From JAYQKL01 sp049889535 (GTDB taxonomy: Bacteria; Pseudomonadota; Alphaproteobacteria; RS24), in assembly GCA_049889535.1 (NCBI GenBank), contig JBMHDF010000008.1, positions 1 through 64,000 of the forward strand: a stretch of DNA of 64,000 nucleotides, in the 5' to 3' direction. A program made the translations under genes and the position numbers. The notes under the pieces are model-generated. The model had not been told where the DNA came from. It made no database searches and was given only the letters and a program-made list of their open reading frames with translations. Positions 1 through 9,027 of this stretch are shown one piece after another (the first letter of the stretch is position 1; every line of letters begins with the position of its first letter).

Positions 1-1
1 G

Positions 2-439
2 GAATGGGAATATGCAGCACGTGGGGGGGCAAATCATATTTACGCATGGGGAGATAATTTTTTACAAAATGGTGTGTTTATGGCCAATAGCTGGCAAGGC
101 TCATTTCCAAATCAGGATTTAGGCGAAGATGGCTTTGTCGGTATTGCCCCTATTGGGTGTTTTCCGTCAAATAGATTCGGTCTTTATGACATGATTGGCA
201 ATGTTTGGGAGTGGACAAAGGAAGTTTACAGCCCAAACAGACAAAATTTAACATCAAATAAGGAAAAAAATGAGCCTTTTGTGATAAAAGGTGGGTCGTT
301 TTTATGTGCGCCAAATTATTGTATTCGCTACCGTCCCGCCGCCCGCCAACCACAGGAATCTAGCTTAGGAACCAATCACTTAGGCTTTAGAACCATAAAA
401 CGCATTTCGCAATCACCACCACCAAAACAAAGCTTCTAA
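2..439 (+). CDS. Formylglycine-generating enzyme (FGE/SUMF1-fold) protein, 3' part
   Basis: The frame is open from base 2 of the window, so the gene begins upstream; 145 C-terminal codons are visible. Family signatures are clear: WEYAARGG at the very start, then FGLYDMIGNVWEW near residue 60, a GGSFLC block, and a final RYRPAARQ...LGFRT block. FGE proteins oxidise a sulfatase cysteine to formylglycine; relatives in this fold include ergothioneine- and carotenoid-pathway enzymes and proteins of unknown role. In known FGE the end of the protein reads CYRYRC with two copper-binding cysteines; here it reads CIRYRP, so the second cysteine is replaced by proline. No sulfatase gene is visible beside it. 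The fold assignment is strong; true FGE activity is doubtful. Confidence 0.85.
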   Translation, partial: EWEYAARGGANHIYAWGDNFLQNGVFMANSWQGSFPNQDLGEDGFVGIAPIGCFPSNRFGLYDMIGNVWEWTKEVYSPNRQNLTSNKEKNEPFVIKGGSFLCAPNYCIRYRPAARQPQESSLGTNHLGFRTIKRISQSPPPKQSF

Positions 440-526
440 TAAAAAGATTAGGGTAAAACATGATTTTGCCTCAACTCTCTAGTTGATTTATTGTTTTTTT
501 ATTGTTTAAACTGTCTCCGGAGTCTC

Positions 527-550
527 GCCCTTTATATTTAAAAGGGCTTT
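527..550 (+). terminator. Candidate hairpin ahead of the TonB operon
   Basis: A 7-bp perfect stem (GCCCTTT at 527-533, AAAGGGC at 541-547) with a 7-base loop is followed by TTTCATT. It lies 88 bases after the FGE-like stop and 28 bases before the next start. The U-tract is weak, so it could be a terminator of the upstream gene or a leader element of the operon. Confidence 0.35.
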
Positions 551-575
551 CATTAACTATGGCGAGGGGTTTAGT

Positions 576-1391
576 ATGCCGATAGCCTTATCGGGTCTTA
601 AGACCTATATTTTGCGTGGAGGGGTCGCTTTTACACTTCTTTTCGCATTTGTATTTGTCACACTAGATAGTGCCAAATCACAATCAAACACCAACACATT
701 GTCTGATATAAATACTGTTGCGCAGGCATCAGTAGATGATGGTGTTAAATCACAAAAAGTTATTAATAAATATGATGACACAACAACTGAATTAGTTGGG
801 GAATACAGAGCCGCAATAGCTCAGTTAGAGGCCTTGCGGGAATATAATGCACAGCTTGAAAAATTAATCAAAGCTCAGGAAGACGAGATGATTAACATTC
901 GTCAACAGATTGAAGATGTGACTTCAATTGACCGAAGCATTATCCCTCATATGTTCCGCATGATTGAAGGTCTTGAGCAGTTTGTCAAATTAGATACCCC
1001 ATTCTTAATTGATGAACGCCGCGCACGCATTGAAAGATTGCGGGCATTAATGGATCGTTCAGATGCAAACCCTGCTGAAAAATATCGTAAAATTCTGGAA
1101 GCCTTTGAAATTGAAAACGAATATGGTCGTACAATTGAAGCATATGAAGGCCAACTTGAAATTGATGGTGAAGAAAGAACGGTAAACTTCCTTCGTTTAG
1201 GTCGGGTTACATGGCTTTACCAAACGCTTGACAGAGAGAACAGTGCGGTTTGGAGCCAAGAGCAACGCGGTTGGGTAGATCTTGATGGCGATTTCGATTC
1301 AGAAATTAATACGGCCTTCCGTATCGCTAAAGAACAAGCGGCACCTAATCTGCTGACTGTTCCAATGTTCGGGCCAAAAGGAGGGAACTAG
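576..1391 (+). CDS. DUF3450 family periplasmic protein of the TonB system
   Basis: 271 residues. An N-terminal hydrophobic segment (about residues 13-33, ending near SAKSQ) looks like a signal peptide or anchor. Residues about 60-115 form a charged predicted coiled coil (EYRAAIAQLEALREYNAQ and onward), followed by the DUF3450 core with IPHMFRMIEGLEQFV and FLRLGRVTWLYQTLD. Known members sit first in operons with ExbB/ExbD/TonB genes, as here, where the next start is one base after the stop. The exact role is unknown; presumably it helps assemble or regulate the TtpC-type TonB complex in the periplasm. The ATG is preceded by GAGGGG at proper spacing. Confidence 0.88.
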   Translation: MPIALSGLKTYILRGGVAFTLLFAFVFVTLDSAKSQSNTNTLSDINTVAQASVDDGVKSQKVINKYDDTTTELVGEYRAAIAQLEALREYNAQLEKLIKAQEDEMINIRQQIEDVTSIDRSIIPHMFRMIEGLEQFVKLDTPFLIDERRARIERLRALMDRSDANPAEKYRKILEAFEIENEYGRTIEAYEGQLEIDGEERTVNFLRLGRVTWLYQTLDRENSAVWSQEQRGWVDLDGDFDSEINTAFRIAKEQAAPNLLTVPMFGPKGGN

Positions 1392-1392
1392 G

Positions 1393-2784
1393 ATGATGAT
1401 TCGTCAGTTACTTATTTCGGCATTTATTGCCACATCATTAATGCTTTCTCCAGCTATCGCCCAAGATAAAGCTGCGGAAACAAAAAAGCCTGAAAATGAA
1501 GCTGTAACGCTCATTGAATTGCTTGAAAGAGTTAAAGAGGGTCGCGTTACTGACAATGCGGACAATAAGCGTCGTGAAAACACCTTCTTGAAAAACAAAA
1601 ACCAGCAGCAAAGCTTGCTAGATCGCACCAATGCAGCGATTAAACGCGAAGAAGCTCGTTCTGAGCGTCTTGAGCAGGTTTTCAATGAAAATGAGTTAAA
1701 ACTTGCAGAGCTTGAAGGTCTGCTACAAGAGCGCCTTGGCGTGTTTGGCGAACTTTTCGGTATTGTCCGCCAAGTTGCTGGTGAAACGAAAGCGCAGGTT
1801 GAATCATCAATTATTTCTGGTGAATTCTCTAACCGCGAACCATTCCTTGCTGAATTATCAAAAACTAAAGGCTTGCCTTCTATGAAGCAGCTTGAAGGTC
1901 TATGGTATGCACTGCAACAAGAAATGACAGCTCAGGGTGAGGTGAAAACCTTTGAGGGTAAAATTGTTGCCCAAGACGGAACAGCCCAACCAGCACTCAT
2001 TACGCGTGTTGGACCTTTTGCGGCTCTTTCGGAAGATGAAGGTTTCTTGCGTTATAGCGGTGATGGCCTTTACACAACTTTAGGTCGCCAACCGCCGGCA
2101 CGTTTCCTTGACAGTGCTGACGATCTCCTCAGCGCCGATCCAGGCGAGCTGACAGCTGGTGTGGTTGACCCATCACGTGGTGCAATCCTTGAGCTCTTCT
2201 TGCAAACGCCAAATCTTGGCGAACGCGTCGGGCAAGGTGGCCTTGTTGGTTATGTGATTATTGCATTGGGTATTATTGGTGTCTTGATTGCGCTTGAGCG
2301 TATTTTGACCCTGACCCGTCTTGGTCGCGCCATCAACAAGCAGCTGGAAAGCGGCAACTTGCAAGGTGACAACCCTCTTGGACGCGTTTGGGAGGCTTAT
2401 TCAGCCAATCGTGGTGTTGATGTGGAAACCCTTGAGCTGAAACTTGATGATGCGATTTTGAAAGAAATGCCCGCTCTTGAGCGTGGTCTTAGCACCATTA
2501 AGCTGATTTCAGGTGTTGCACCGCTTCTCGGTCTTTTGGGTACTGTGACAGGTATGATCCTGACTTTCCAAGCGATTACATTGTTTGGTACAGGTGATCC
2601 GAAGCTCATGGCTGGCGGTATTTCGCAAGCTCTGATGACGACGGTTCTTGGTCTGGTTGTCGCAATTCCAACCCTGTTGTTGCATTCTGTTGCTTCCACA
2701 CGCTCGAAAGAGGTTGTGCAAGTACTTGAAGAGCAAGCAACTTGTTTGATTGCTGCACATGCTGAGTCCAAAGGCAGTAACTAG
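1393..2784 (+). CDS. TtpC-like MotA/TolQ/ExbB proton channel with long periplasmic N-terminus
   Basis: 463 residues, more than twice the length of a classical ExbB. A signal peptide ends near SPAIA-Q (residue 23); residues about 50-115 are a charged coiled coil; the MotA/TolQ/ExbB domain is C-terminal, with membrane segments at about 283-302, 366-395 (APLLGLLGTVTGMI) and 410-433. This architecture matches TtpC, the extra ExbB-like subunit of Vibrio TonB2 systems. It probably acts with the shorter ExbB, ExbD and TonB downstream to couple proton motive force to outer-membrane uptake. GGAGGG precedes the start; ATG at 1393 or 1396 are both possible. Confidence 0.9.
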   Translation: MMIRQLLISAFIATSLMLSPAIAQDKAAETKKPENEAVTLIELLERVKEGRVTDNADNKRRENTFLKNKNQQQSLLDRTNAAIKREEARSERLEQVFNENELKLAELEGLLQERLGVFGELFGIVRQVAGETKAQVESSIISGEFSNREPFLAELSKTKGLPSMKQLEGLWYALQQEMTAQGEVKTFEGKIVAQDGTAQPALITRVGPFAALSEDEGFLRYSGDGLYTTLGRQPPARFLDSADDLLSADPGELTAGVVDPSRGAILELFLQTPNLGERVGQGGLVGYVIIALGIIGVLIALERILTLTRLGRAINKQLESGNLQGDNPLGRVWEAYSANRGVDVETLELKLDDAILKEMPALERGLSTIKLISGVAPLLGLLGTVTGMILTFQAITLFGTGDPKLMAGGISQALMTTVLGLVVAIPTLLLHSVASTRSKEVVQVLEEQATCLIAAHAESKGSN

Positions 2785-2790
2785 GAGTTT

Positions 2791-3345
2791 ATGATGGAAT
2801 TCAGCGAGATTATCTGGCTGTTTATCAACCCATTTGAGTCAATCAGGGGAGTCCGTGACTTCCTTGAAATGGGCGGTAATGTCTTGGTCGTAATTATGGC
2901 CGTCAATATCGTCCTGCTCGGGTTGGTGTATGAGCGCTTTGCTTATTACCGCTCAACATTTAAACAGGTGGAAATTAATACGCTTCAAAAATGGAATTCC
3001 AGATCAGATCATAAATCCTGGTTTGCCCACCGGATACGTGAGCAACTGATTTCAGTGGCGCGTCTCGGTGCATACCGGAATATTGGATTCATCAAAGCAC
3101 TTGTGGCGCTTGCGCCACTTTTAGGGCTTGTGGGAACAGTAACCGGTATGGTTGAAGTGTTTGACGTCATGGCAATCACAGGTTCGGGTAACGCCCGTGC
3201 TATGGCCGCAGGTATTTCCAAAGCTACGCTTCCTACTATGGCTGGCTTGGTGACTGCGGTTCAGGGGATTGCGTTTATCACAGTTCTAGAGCGTCGTGCA
3301 GAGCGCGTTGTTGAAGAACTCGAAGACGAATTGATTTTGATGTAG
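2791..3345 (+). CDS. exbB: ExbB/TolQ proton channel subunit
   Basis: 184 residues with the compact ExbB layout: a first membrane segment (about 28-48), a cytoplasmic loop with YERFAYYRSTF, and two more segments containing LVALAPLLGLVGTVTGMV (about 107-125) and a T-rich third helix (GISKATLPTMAGLVTAVQG). Forms the inner-membrane pentameric channel with ExbD to energise TonB. It lies 6 bases after the long ExbB gene, with TAGGAG before the start. Two ExbB-family genes in tandem is the expected arrangement for TtpC-type systems. It could also be named TolQ, but there are no tol-pal genes nearby. Confidence 0.9.
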   Translation: MMEFSEIIWLFINPFESIRGVRDFLEMGGNVLVVIMAVNIVLLGLVYERFAYYRSTFKQVEINTLQKWNSRSDHKSWFAHRIREQLISVARLGAYRNIGFIKALVALAPLLGLVGTVTGMVEVFDVMAITGSGNARAMAAGISKATLPTMAGLVTAVQGIAFITVLERRAERVVEELEDELILM

Positions 3346-3355
3346 GGAGGGCACT

Positions 3356-3757
3356 ATGCGCCGACATCGTTTAACGAATAATGATGAAAATGATATTGAT
3401 ATCACACCCATGCTTGATGTGGTGTTCATCATGCTCATTTTCTTTATTGTTACAGCAACATTTGTGAAAGAAAGCGGTATTGATGTATCACGACCTGATG
3501 CAGAAACCGCGTCCAAACAAAACCGTGTAGGTATTTTAGTTGCAATTAACAGCAATAGTGAAGTTTGGATTAACCGCCGAGAAGTTGATTTGGCTGCCGT
3601 GCGTGCCAATATTGAGCGGCTAAGTGCCGAAAACCCTCAGGGTGGTGCCGTTATTCAGGCTGATAAAAATGCTCAAACTGGCGTTTTGATTGAGGTTATG
3701 GATCAAATACGCTTGGGTGGTGTTTCACAGATTTCTATTGCGGCTGAGGAAAAATAG
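3356..3757 (+). CDS. exbD: ExbD/TolR biopolymer transport protein
   Basis: 133 residues: a short cytoplasmic N-terminus, one membrane helix with the family motif TPMLDVVFIMLIFF (Asp21 is the expected proton-carrying aspartate) and a periplasmic C-terminal domain. It partners with the two ExbB-like proteins encoded just upstream. GGGAGGG lies directly before the start, and the next gene (tonB) starts at the base after its stop, so it is surely in the same operon. Confidence 0.93.
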   Translation: MRRHRLTNNDENDIDITPMLDVVFIMLIFFIVTATFVKESGIDVSRPDAETASKQNRVGILVAINSNSEVWINRREVDLAAVRANIERLSAENPQGGAVIQADKNAQTGVLIEVMDQIRLGGVSQISIAAEEK

Positions 3758-4372
3758 ATGGGTAACCTGCTATCTTCACCTTTGCGTACAGTCATTGTAT
3801 GGTTCATTGCCTTTGTAAATACCATGCTTTTGTTTCTGGTGATGAAAATCATGGTCACAGGGCAGGATTACAATATTGAAGATGCCCCACCAAGCATTAC
3901 CATTGATATGACACGTCTTGAAAGAGACGAAGAGGTGAATTCTAAAGATCGCGCTCAAAAACGTCCGACTCGTCAAGAGCCAGACGAACCACCACCACCG
4001 CCAAAACTGGACAGCATTGATAAACCTAAAATTGATGACGCCAATGCAATGGATACGAGTTTTATGTATCAAAGTGGGGGCGCAAATATTCCTGTAGATG
4101 GCGACGCTCTTGCTATTGTTCGTGTGCCGCCGCGTTATCCTAACAGAGCTCTATCTAGAGGTGTTGAAGGTTGGGTGTTGCTGGAATTTACGATTAATGA
4201 GGTTGGACAGGCAGTTGATATTTTTGTCGTGGAGGCAGAGCCAGCAACCATGTTTAATCGCTCAGCAATGAACGCGGTTAGAAAGTGGAAATACCGACCT
4301 AAAACTGAAGATGGTCGTGCTGTGCCTCGTCCAGGTGTACAACAGCTCATTACCTATCAGATTGCTGAATAG
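3758..4372 (+). CDS. tonB: TonB energy transducer
   Basis: 204 residues. An N-terminal membrane anchor (about 10-32) is followed by a short proline/glutamate-rich linker (RQEPDEPPPPPKLDS, about 72-86) and a C-terminal TonB domain (about 125-204) with PPRYPNRALSRGVEGWV and FNRSAMNAVRKWKYRP. The short linker resembles TonB2-type rather than E. coli TonB1. It carries energy from ExbB/ExbD to outer-membrane receptors, plausibly including the receptor encoded at 46400-48619. GAGGAAAAATAG precedes the ATG; the stop overlaps a GTG of the next frame. Confidence 0.93.
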   Translation: MGNLLSSPLRTVIVWFIAFVNTMLLFLVMKIMVTGQDYNIEDAPPSITIDMTRLERDEEVNSKDRAQKRPTRQEPDEPPPPPKLDSIDKPKIDDANAMDTSFMYQSGGANIPVDGDALAIVRVPPRYPNRALSRGVEGWVLLEFTINEVGQAVDIFVVEAEPATMFNRSAMNAVRKWKYRPKTEDGRAVPRPGVQQLITYQIAE

Positions 4373-4383
4373 TGAGGCTTGAT

Positions 4384-5709
4384 ATGAAAAAAATACATCA
4401 TATTCTCTTCATCAGTGCTATCGCACTTAGCTTTTTCTTGGCGCCGGTTATGACACCAGTAATGCCGGTAGATACGGTACACGCGCAGGAAGAAGAGAAA
4501 AAACAAAAGCCTCGCACACGTCGCTCGCAAACTTTGAGTAAGTCTGGCGGTTCTAAAATTATTTCTGCTCAAGAAAAACTGAGCGAGGGAAAACATGAGG
4601 AAGCGCTGAATATACTTAATGATCTTATCGCAAGTGACCGGGCTAAACCTTATGATAAAGGTGTTGCGCAACAATTTATTGGCTCGGTTTGGGCTGATAA
4701 AGGTGATTACAAACGTGCGGCGCGGGAATTTCAACGCGCCATCGATATGGGCGTCCTGCCTGACAATGTCGTAAATGACATTACGTTTAATCTAGCACAG
4801 CTTTATTTAGCTGAAGATCAAACCAACAAAGCGCTCAAGCTTTTAAATAAATGGTTTAAAACTGCCCAAGATCCAGGAGCCTCTGCTTATGCATTGCGCG
4901 CACAAATCTACTTGATTAAGGAAGATTTAAAACGCGCCGAACGCGATATCGATAAGGCTATGTCAATTTCTAAAGACCCTCGTGAAGCCTGGTATCGCAT
5001 TAAGCTCTCAATATTACTGCAACAAGACAGATATAAAGAGGCTGAGCCTATTCTTGAATTGGTCGTCGAGAAGTTTCCTGGTAAGAAACCTTTCTGGCAG
5101 CAACTCTCAGCCGTATATTTTGAGTTAGGTCGTGAGAAGAAAGCCTTTTCTGCACGCCAATCAATGCATAAACAAGATATGCTGACCAGCAGTAAAGAGC
5201 TCGTTAATCTCGCGCAGCTTTATTTGTATAATGATTACCCTTATAAAGCCGCAAAAATTCTCAGCGAGGGGATTGAAAAAGGCTCTATTGAAAAAACAGA
5301 GAAAAATTGGGAATTACTAGCGAATAGCTGGATGCATTCTCGTGAATGGAAAAAATCACGGGGGCCGCTTCTCAATGCTGCGAAAAAATCAAAAACCGGA
5401 AAATTCTATATCCAGCTTGGCCAAGCCTATATTCAAGATGAGGATTGGAAAAAAGCTGAGCAATATTTGATTAAAGGTCTTGAAAAGGGCAAGCTTAAAA
5501 AACGTGAAGCAGATAGCTGGCTTATTCTTGGGATTACCCAAACAAAGTTAGAGAAATATGAAGATGCTATCAAAACTTTCCGCAAAGCAGGTGATTATGA
5601 TGAGGTCGCCACTGACGCATTTCGTTGGATACGGTCATTAGAACGTCGTCTCGCCAGAATTGCTGAAGAAAAGAAAAAGCAGGAAAATGAGGCAAAGAAA
5701 GCGTCTTAA
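4384..5709 (+). CDS. TPR-repeat protein of the TonB operon
   Basis: 441 residues from the ATG at 4384, chosen because GTGAGG lies just upstream and because this start yields a clean signal peptide ending near VHA-QEEE; a GTG at 4372 overlapping the tonB stop would add four residues. The mature protein is a chain of tetratricopeptide-like helical hairpins (for example YKRAAREFQRAIDMG and YEDAIKTFRKAGDYDE) and ends in a lysine/glutamate-rich tail. TPR proteins commonly close TtpC/TonB2 operons and probably act as a periplasmic partner of the complex. A terminator follows. Confidence 0.88.
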   Translation: MKKIHHILFISAIALSFFLAPVMTPVMPVDTVHAQEEEKKQKPRTRRSQTLSKSGGSKIISAQEKLSEGKHEEALNILNDLIASDRAKPYDKGVAQQFIGSVWADKGDYKRAAREFQRAIDMGVLPDNVVNDITFNLAQLYLAEDQTNKALKLLNKWFKTAQDPGASAYALRAQIYLIKEDLKRAERDIDKAMSISKDPREAWYRIKLSILLQQDRYKEAEPILELVVEKFPGKKPFWQQLSAVYFELGREKKAFSARQSMHKQDMLTSSKELVNLAQLYLYNDYPYKAAKILSEGIEKGSIEKTEKNWELLANSWMHSREWKKSRGPLLNAAKKSKTGKFYIQLGQAYIQDEDWKKAEQYLIKGLEKGKLKKREADSWLILGITQTKLEKYEDAIKTFRKAGDYDEVATDAFRWIRSLERRLARIAEEKKKQENEAKKAS

Positions 5710-5728
5710 ACGACATTTTCGATAAAAC

Positions 5729-5761
5729 AAAAGGGGCTGAGACATTTAGCCCCTTTTTTTT
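5729..5761 (+). terminator. Rho-independent terminator of the TonB operon
   Basis: AAGGGGCT (5731-5738) pairs with AGCCCCTT (from 5748), with a 9-base loop and an eight-base T run, 20 bases after the TPR stop codon. A classical intrinsic terminator. Confidence 0.9.
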
Positions 5762-5800
5762 ATGCAAGACTTCATTTAATTTGTCTCATGGAGGTTACGC

Positions 5801-7570
5801 ATGTCTTATCAAGCACCTGTTCGCGATATTATATTTTCGCTTTTTAACGAAGCGCATTTTGACAGACTTTTTGAAAATAATCAGGCTGGGCTTGATGCGG
5901 AATTGGTCACATCAATTCTTGATGAAGCTGGCAAATTCAGTTCCGAAGTAATTGCGCCTATAAGTTGGACGGGTGATCAAAAGAAAGCCTATCTTGATGA
6001 CACAGGTGTGCATGTACCACAAGAGTTTATCAATGCTTATCAGCAGCTTGTCGAGGGGGGCTGGCCGACTTTAGCCGCGTCAGAAGAGTATGGCGGGCAG
6101 GGGCTACCGCTTTCCCTCTCCAATGCTGTCTATGACATGCTGAACTCAAACATTGCTTTCACCTTATGCCCGATGCTTAGCAATGGCGCGGTTGAGGCCC
6201 TTACGGCTCATGCTGATAAGGATATGCAAGAAAAATACCTACCTAAACTTATTTCTGGTGAATGGTCTGGCACAATGAACTTAACGGAGCCACAAGCTGG
6301 TTCTGATGTTGGCGCACTCAAGAGTAAAGCTGAGCCTGTAGGTGATGGGTCTTATAAAATTAAAGGCACAAAAATTTATATTACCTATGGCGACCATGAT
6401 ATGAGCGAAAACATTATGCATTTGGTACTCGCACGTCTTCCAGATGCGCCGGCTGGTACAAAAGGTTTATCGCTGTTTCTAGTGCCTAAAATCTTGGTCA
6501 ATGATGATGGCAGCCTTGGACAGTCCAACGACTTAAAGTGCATTGGTCTGGAAGAAAAACTTGGTATTCATGCTAGCCCAACTTGCGTTATGTCTTTTGG
6601 TGATGCAGGCGGAGCAACTGGCTATTTGATTGGGGCTGAGAATAAAGGCATGGCAGCAATGTTTACAATGATGAATAATGCGCGCTTGCATGTCGGGCTT
6701 CAAGGTGTCGGCGTTGCCGAATGTGCCACGCAACTGGCCATGAATTATGCCCGAGAGCGCAAACAAAGCCGCGCTTTTGACGCCGCCCCAACAGATCATG
6801 AACCGATTTCAATTGAGGGCCATCCTGATGTTAAACGCATGCTTTTGACCATGCGTAGCCTCACCGATGCCGCACGCGCCATATGTTATGAAAATGGCGT
6901 ATTACATGATTTAGCCCATCAAAATAATGATGTGGAAGCAAAAGCTTTCAATGATTTGCTGACCCCTATTTCGAAAGCCTTTAGCACTGACATAGCCAAT
7001 GAAGTGGCCGCAATCGGGGTGCAGGTGCATGGTGGTATGGGGTTTGTTGAAGAAACTGGCGCGGCCCAGCATGTGCGCGATGCCCGTATTTTAACAATTT
7101 ATGAAGGCACTAATGGAATTCAAGCGATTGACCTGATTGGTCGTAAATTACCCCTTGATAATGGTGGGGTGGTCAATCGCTATATTGATCAAATGCAAGC
7201 AACAGCTGAAAGCTGCCTAGCTGAACAAGATGGCATATTCCAGCACATGGGGCAGGCACTCACAACCGCTTTAACTGATGTGCGACAGGCCACAGATTGG
7301 ATGTTGGACGCCCAAATGCCGCAAGCCGATAAAATGGCAGGCGCGACAGCTTATTTGCGTTTGTTTAGCCTTGCTGCGGGCGGACATTATCTTCTGCGCG
7401 GCGCTTTAGCTGCTAAACAAAACCAGAATGGTGATTTTGCGCATCGTAAAATTTCAGTGGCGCGGTTTTATGCAGGGAATCTCTTAACAGATATTGCCGC
7501 ACTCACGCAATCTGTCATGCAAGGCGGGGCGTGTCTTGCTGATATTGATGTTACTTCGCTTTCTGCTTAA
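5801..7570 (+). CDS. Acyl-CoA dehydrogenase, long DmdC-like type
   Basis: 589 residues, the length of the DmdC-like subgroup (classical acyl-CoA dehydrogenases are near 380). Visible landmarks: the N-terminal helical domain beginning MSYQAPVRDI; MNLTEPQAGSDVGAL in the middle domain; the flavin-site stretch VQVHGGMGFVEETGAAQ; and YEGTNGIQAIDL carrying the catalytic base Glu at about residue 435. An extra C-terminal domain (about 460-589) is typical of the subgroup. Members oxidise 3-methylmercaptopropionyl-CoA in DMSP demethylation or medium/long acyl-CoAs in beta-oxidation; the substrate cannot be told from sequence, and dmdA, dmdB and dmdD are not in this window. Preceded by GGAGG. Confidence 0.9.
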   Translation: MSYQAPVRDIIFSLFNEAHFDRLFENNQAGLDAELVTSILDEAGKFSSEVIAPISWTGDQKKAYLDDTGVHVPQEFINAYQQLVEGGWPTLAASEEYGGQGLPLSLSNAVYDMLNSNIAFTLCPMLSNGAVEALTAHADKDMQEKYLPKLISGEWSGTMNLTEPQAGSDVGALKSKAEPVGDGSYKIKGTKIYITYGDHDMSENIMHLVLARLPDAPAGTKGLSLFLVPKILVNDDGSLGQSNDLKCIGLEEKLGIHASPTCVMSFGDAGGATGYLIGAENKGMAAMFTMMNNARLHVGLQGVGVAECATQLAMNYARERKQSRAFDAAPTDHEPISIEGHPDVKRMLLTMRSLTDAARAICYENGVLHDLAHQNNDVEAKAFNDLLTPISKAFSTDIANEVAAIGVQVHGGMGFVEETGAAQHVRDARILTIYEGTNGIQAIDLIGRKLPLDNGGVVNRYIDQMQATAESCLAEQDGIFQHMGQALTTALTDVRQATDWMLDAQMPQADKMAGATAYLRLFSLAAGGHYLLRGALAAKQNQNGDFAHRKISVARFYAGNLLTDIAALTQSVMQGGACLADIDVTSLSA

Positions 7571-7651
7571 AACCTTATCTGCGCTTTCGTAACAAAACGA
7601 AAAATAGTTTGACTTCTAAATTAGAATAAACCCCTCTAGAACAGCATAGAT

Positions 7652-9025
7652 ATGAGTGAGGGTTTGACTGTGTCTAAAGATATTGAGCAAATTGAACAAA
7701 ATTATACAGCTATTATCTTAGCTGCGGGCAAGGGCACCCGCATGAAATCCTCTTTGCCTAAAGTGCTTCATCAGATTGGTGGGCTGGAAATGCTCGGCCA
7801 TATTTTCAAGACCACAGAAAAAGCAGGCCTTACACAGGCTCTTATTGTTATTTCACCAGACCAACAACCAGTAGAACGGTTTATTAAGCAACAAGATAAG
7901 AGCTTCAAAGCGGCTATTCAAAAAGAGCAAAAGGGAACTGGTGACGCTGTTAAGGCGGCTCTGCCATATCTGGGTGATACAAAACGTGTTTTAATAATGT
8001 TTGGTGACACACCCTTAATGCGCCCTGAAACTTTGCAAGAAATGTTGACGGCATCAGGTGATTTGATTGTGCTTGGCTTTGAGCCCGAGTGTCCAGACGG
8101 CTATGGCCGTGTTATTTTATCGCCAAACCAACAGCCATCTCAAATTATCGAGCATAAAGATGCTGATGCTGAAACCCGCAAAACGCGTTTATGCAATGGT
8201 GGCGCGATGGTGGTGAACCGAGAAGTTTTAGAAACTTGCCTTGCTAGGCTTGAAAATAATAATGCGCAAGGCGAGTATTATTTGCCTGACCTTGTTGCTC
8301 TAGCCGTCGCTCAGGGCTATCAAACCAATCTTGTGCGCGCAGCTGCAGAAGATGTTTTGGGCGTCGATAGCCGCGTAGGCCTGGCAAAGGCAGAAGCGAT
8401 ATTTCAGTCTCGTCAGCGACAGGCTTTTTTAGAGCAGGGCGTCACGCTTACAAATCCTGAGAGCGTGACTTTTAGCCATGACACACAGATTGAACCCGAT
8501 GTTACCATTGAACCGCATTGTGTTTTTGGGCCCAAGGTTGTGATTAAGTCTGGTGCCGTGATAAAGGCTTTTACCCATTGTGAAGATGCGGTGATTGGGC
8601 AGGGAGCCATAATTGGCCCTTATGCACGGCTTCGACCCGGCACGCAATTAGCCGAGAATGTTAAAATCGGTAATTTTGTCGAAACTAAAAACGCAAAGAT
8701 TCATAAAGGCGCAAAGGTTAATCATTTATCTTATATCGGAGATGCCGAAATTGGGGCTGCCGCTAATATTGGCGCCGGAACCATTACTTGCAATTATGAT
8801 GGGTTCAATAAGCATAAAACTGAAATTGGCGCAGGCGCTTTTATTGGTTCAAACACCTCTCTCATTGCACCTGTTAAAATTGGTGATGGCGCATATATCG
8901 GCTCGTCGACTGCCCTAAGCGATAATGTCGAGGCTGATGCATTAGCTGTCACACGCGCGCCATTAAGAGCGATTGCTGGCTGGGCGAAAAAGTTTCGGGC
9001 CCGACAAAAAAGTAAAAAGGATTAA
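7652..9025 (+). CDS. glmU: Bifunctional GlmU: GlcNAc-1-P uridyltransferase / GlcN-1-P acetyltransferase
   Basis: 457 residues. The N-terminal pyrophosphorylase signature LAAGKGTRMKSSLPK is at residues 23-37; GTGDAVKAA and FGDTPLM follow. From about residue 260 the protein becomes a left-handed beta-helix of hexapeptide repeats (IGPYARLRPGTQL, NIGAGTITCNYDG), the acetyltransferase domain. It makes UDP-GlcNAc for peptidoglycan and lipid A. It stands two bases before glmS, which makes the GlcN-6-P precursor, so the pair forms one operon. A GTG at 7670 is an alternative start, as neither site has a strong ribosome-binding sequence. Confidence 0.97.
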   Translation: MSEGLTVSKDIEQIEQNYTAIILAAGKGTRMKSSLPKVLHQIGGLEMLGHIFKTTEKAGLTQALIVISPDQQPVERFIKQQDKSFKAAIQKEQKGTGDAVKAALPYLGDTKRVLIMFGDTPLMRPETLQEMLTASGDLIVLGFEPECPDGYGRVILSPNQQPSQIIEHKDADAETRKTRLCNGGAMVVNREVLETCLARLENNNAQGEYYLPDLVALAVAQGYQTNLVRAAAEDVLGVDSRVGLAKAEAIFQSRQRQAFLEQGVTLTNPESVTFSHDTQIEPDVTIEPHCVFGPKVVIKSGAVIKAFTHCEDAVIGQGAIIGPYARLRPGTQLAENVKIGNFVETKNAKIHKGAKVNHLSYIGDAEIGAAANIGAGTITCNYDGFNKHKTEIGAGAFIGSNTSLIAPVKIGDGAYIGSSTALSDNVEADALAVTRAPLRAIAGWAKKFRARQKSKKD

Positions 9026-9027
9026 GT

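Noticed and set aside
7600..7651. Promoter ahead of glmU from TTGACT at 7609
   Set aside because: No suitable -10 hexamer lies at 16-18 bases.
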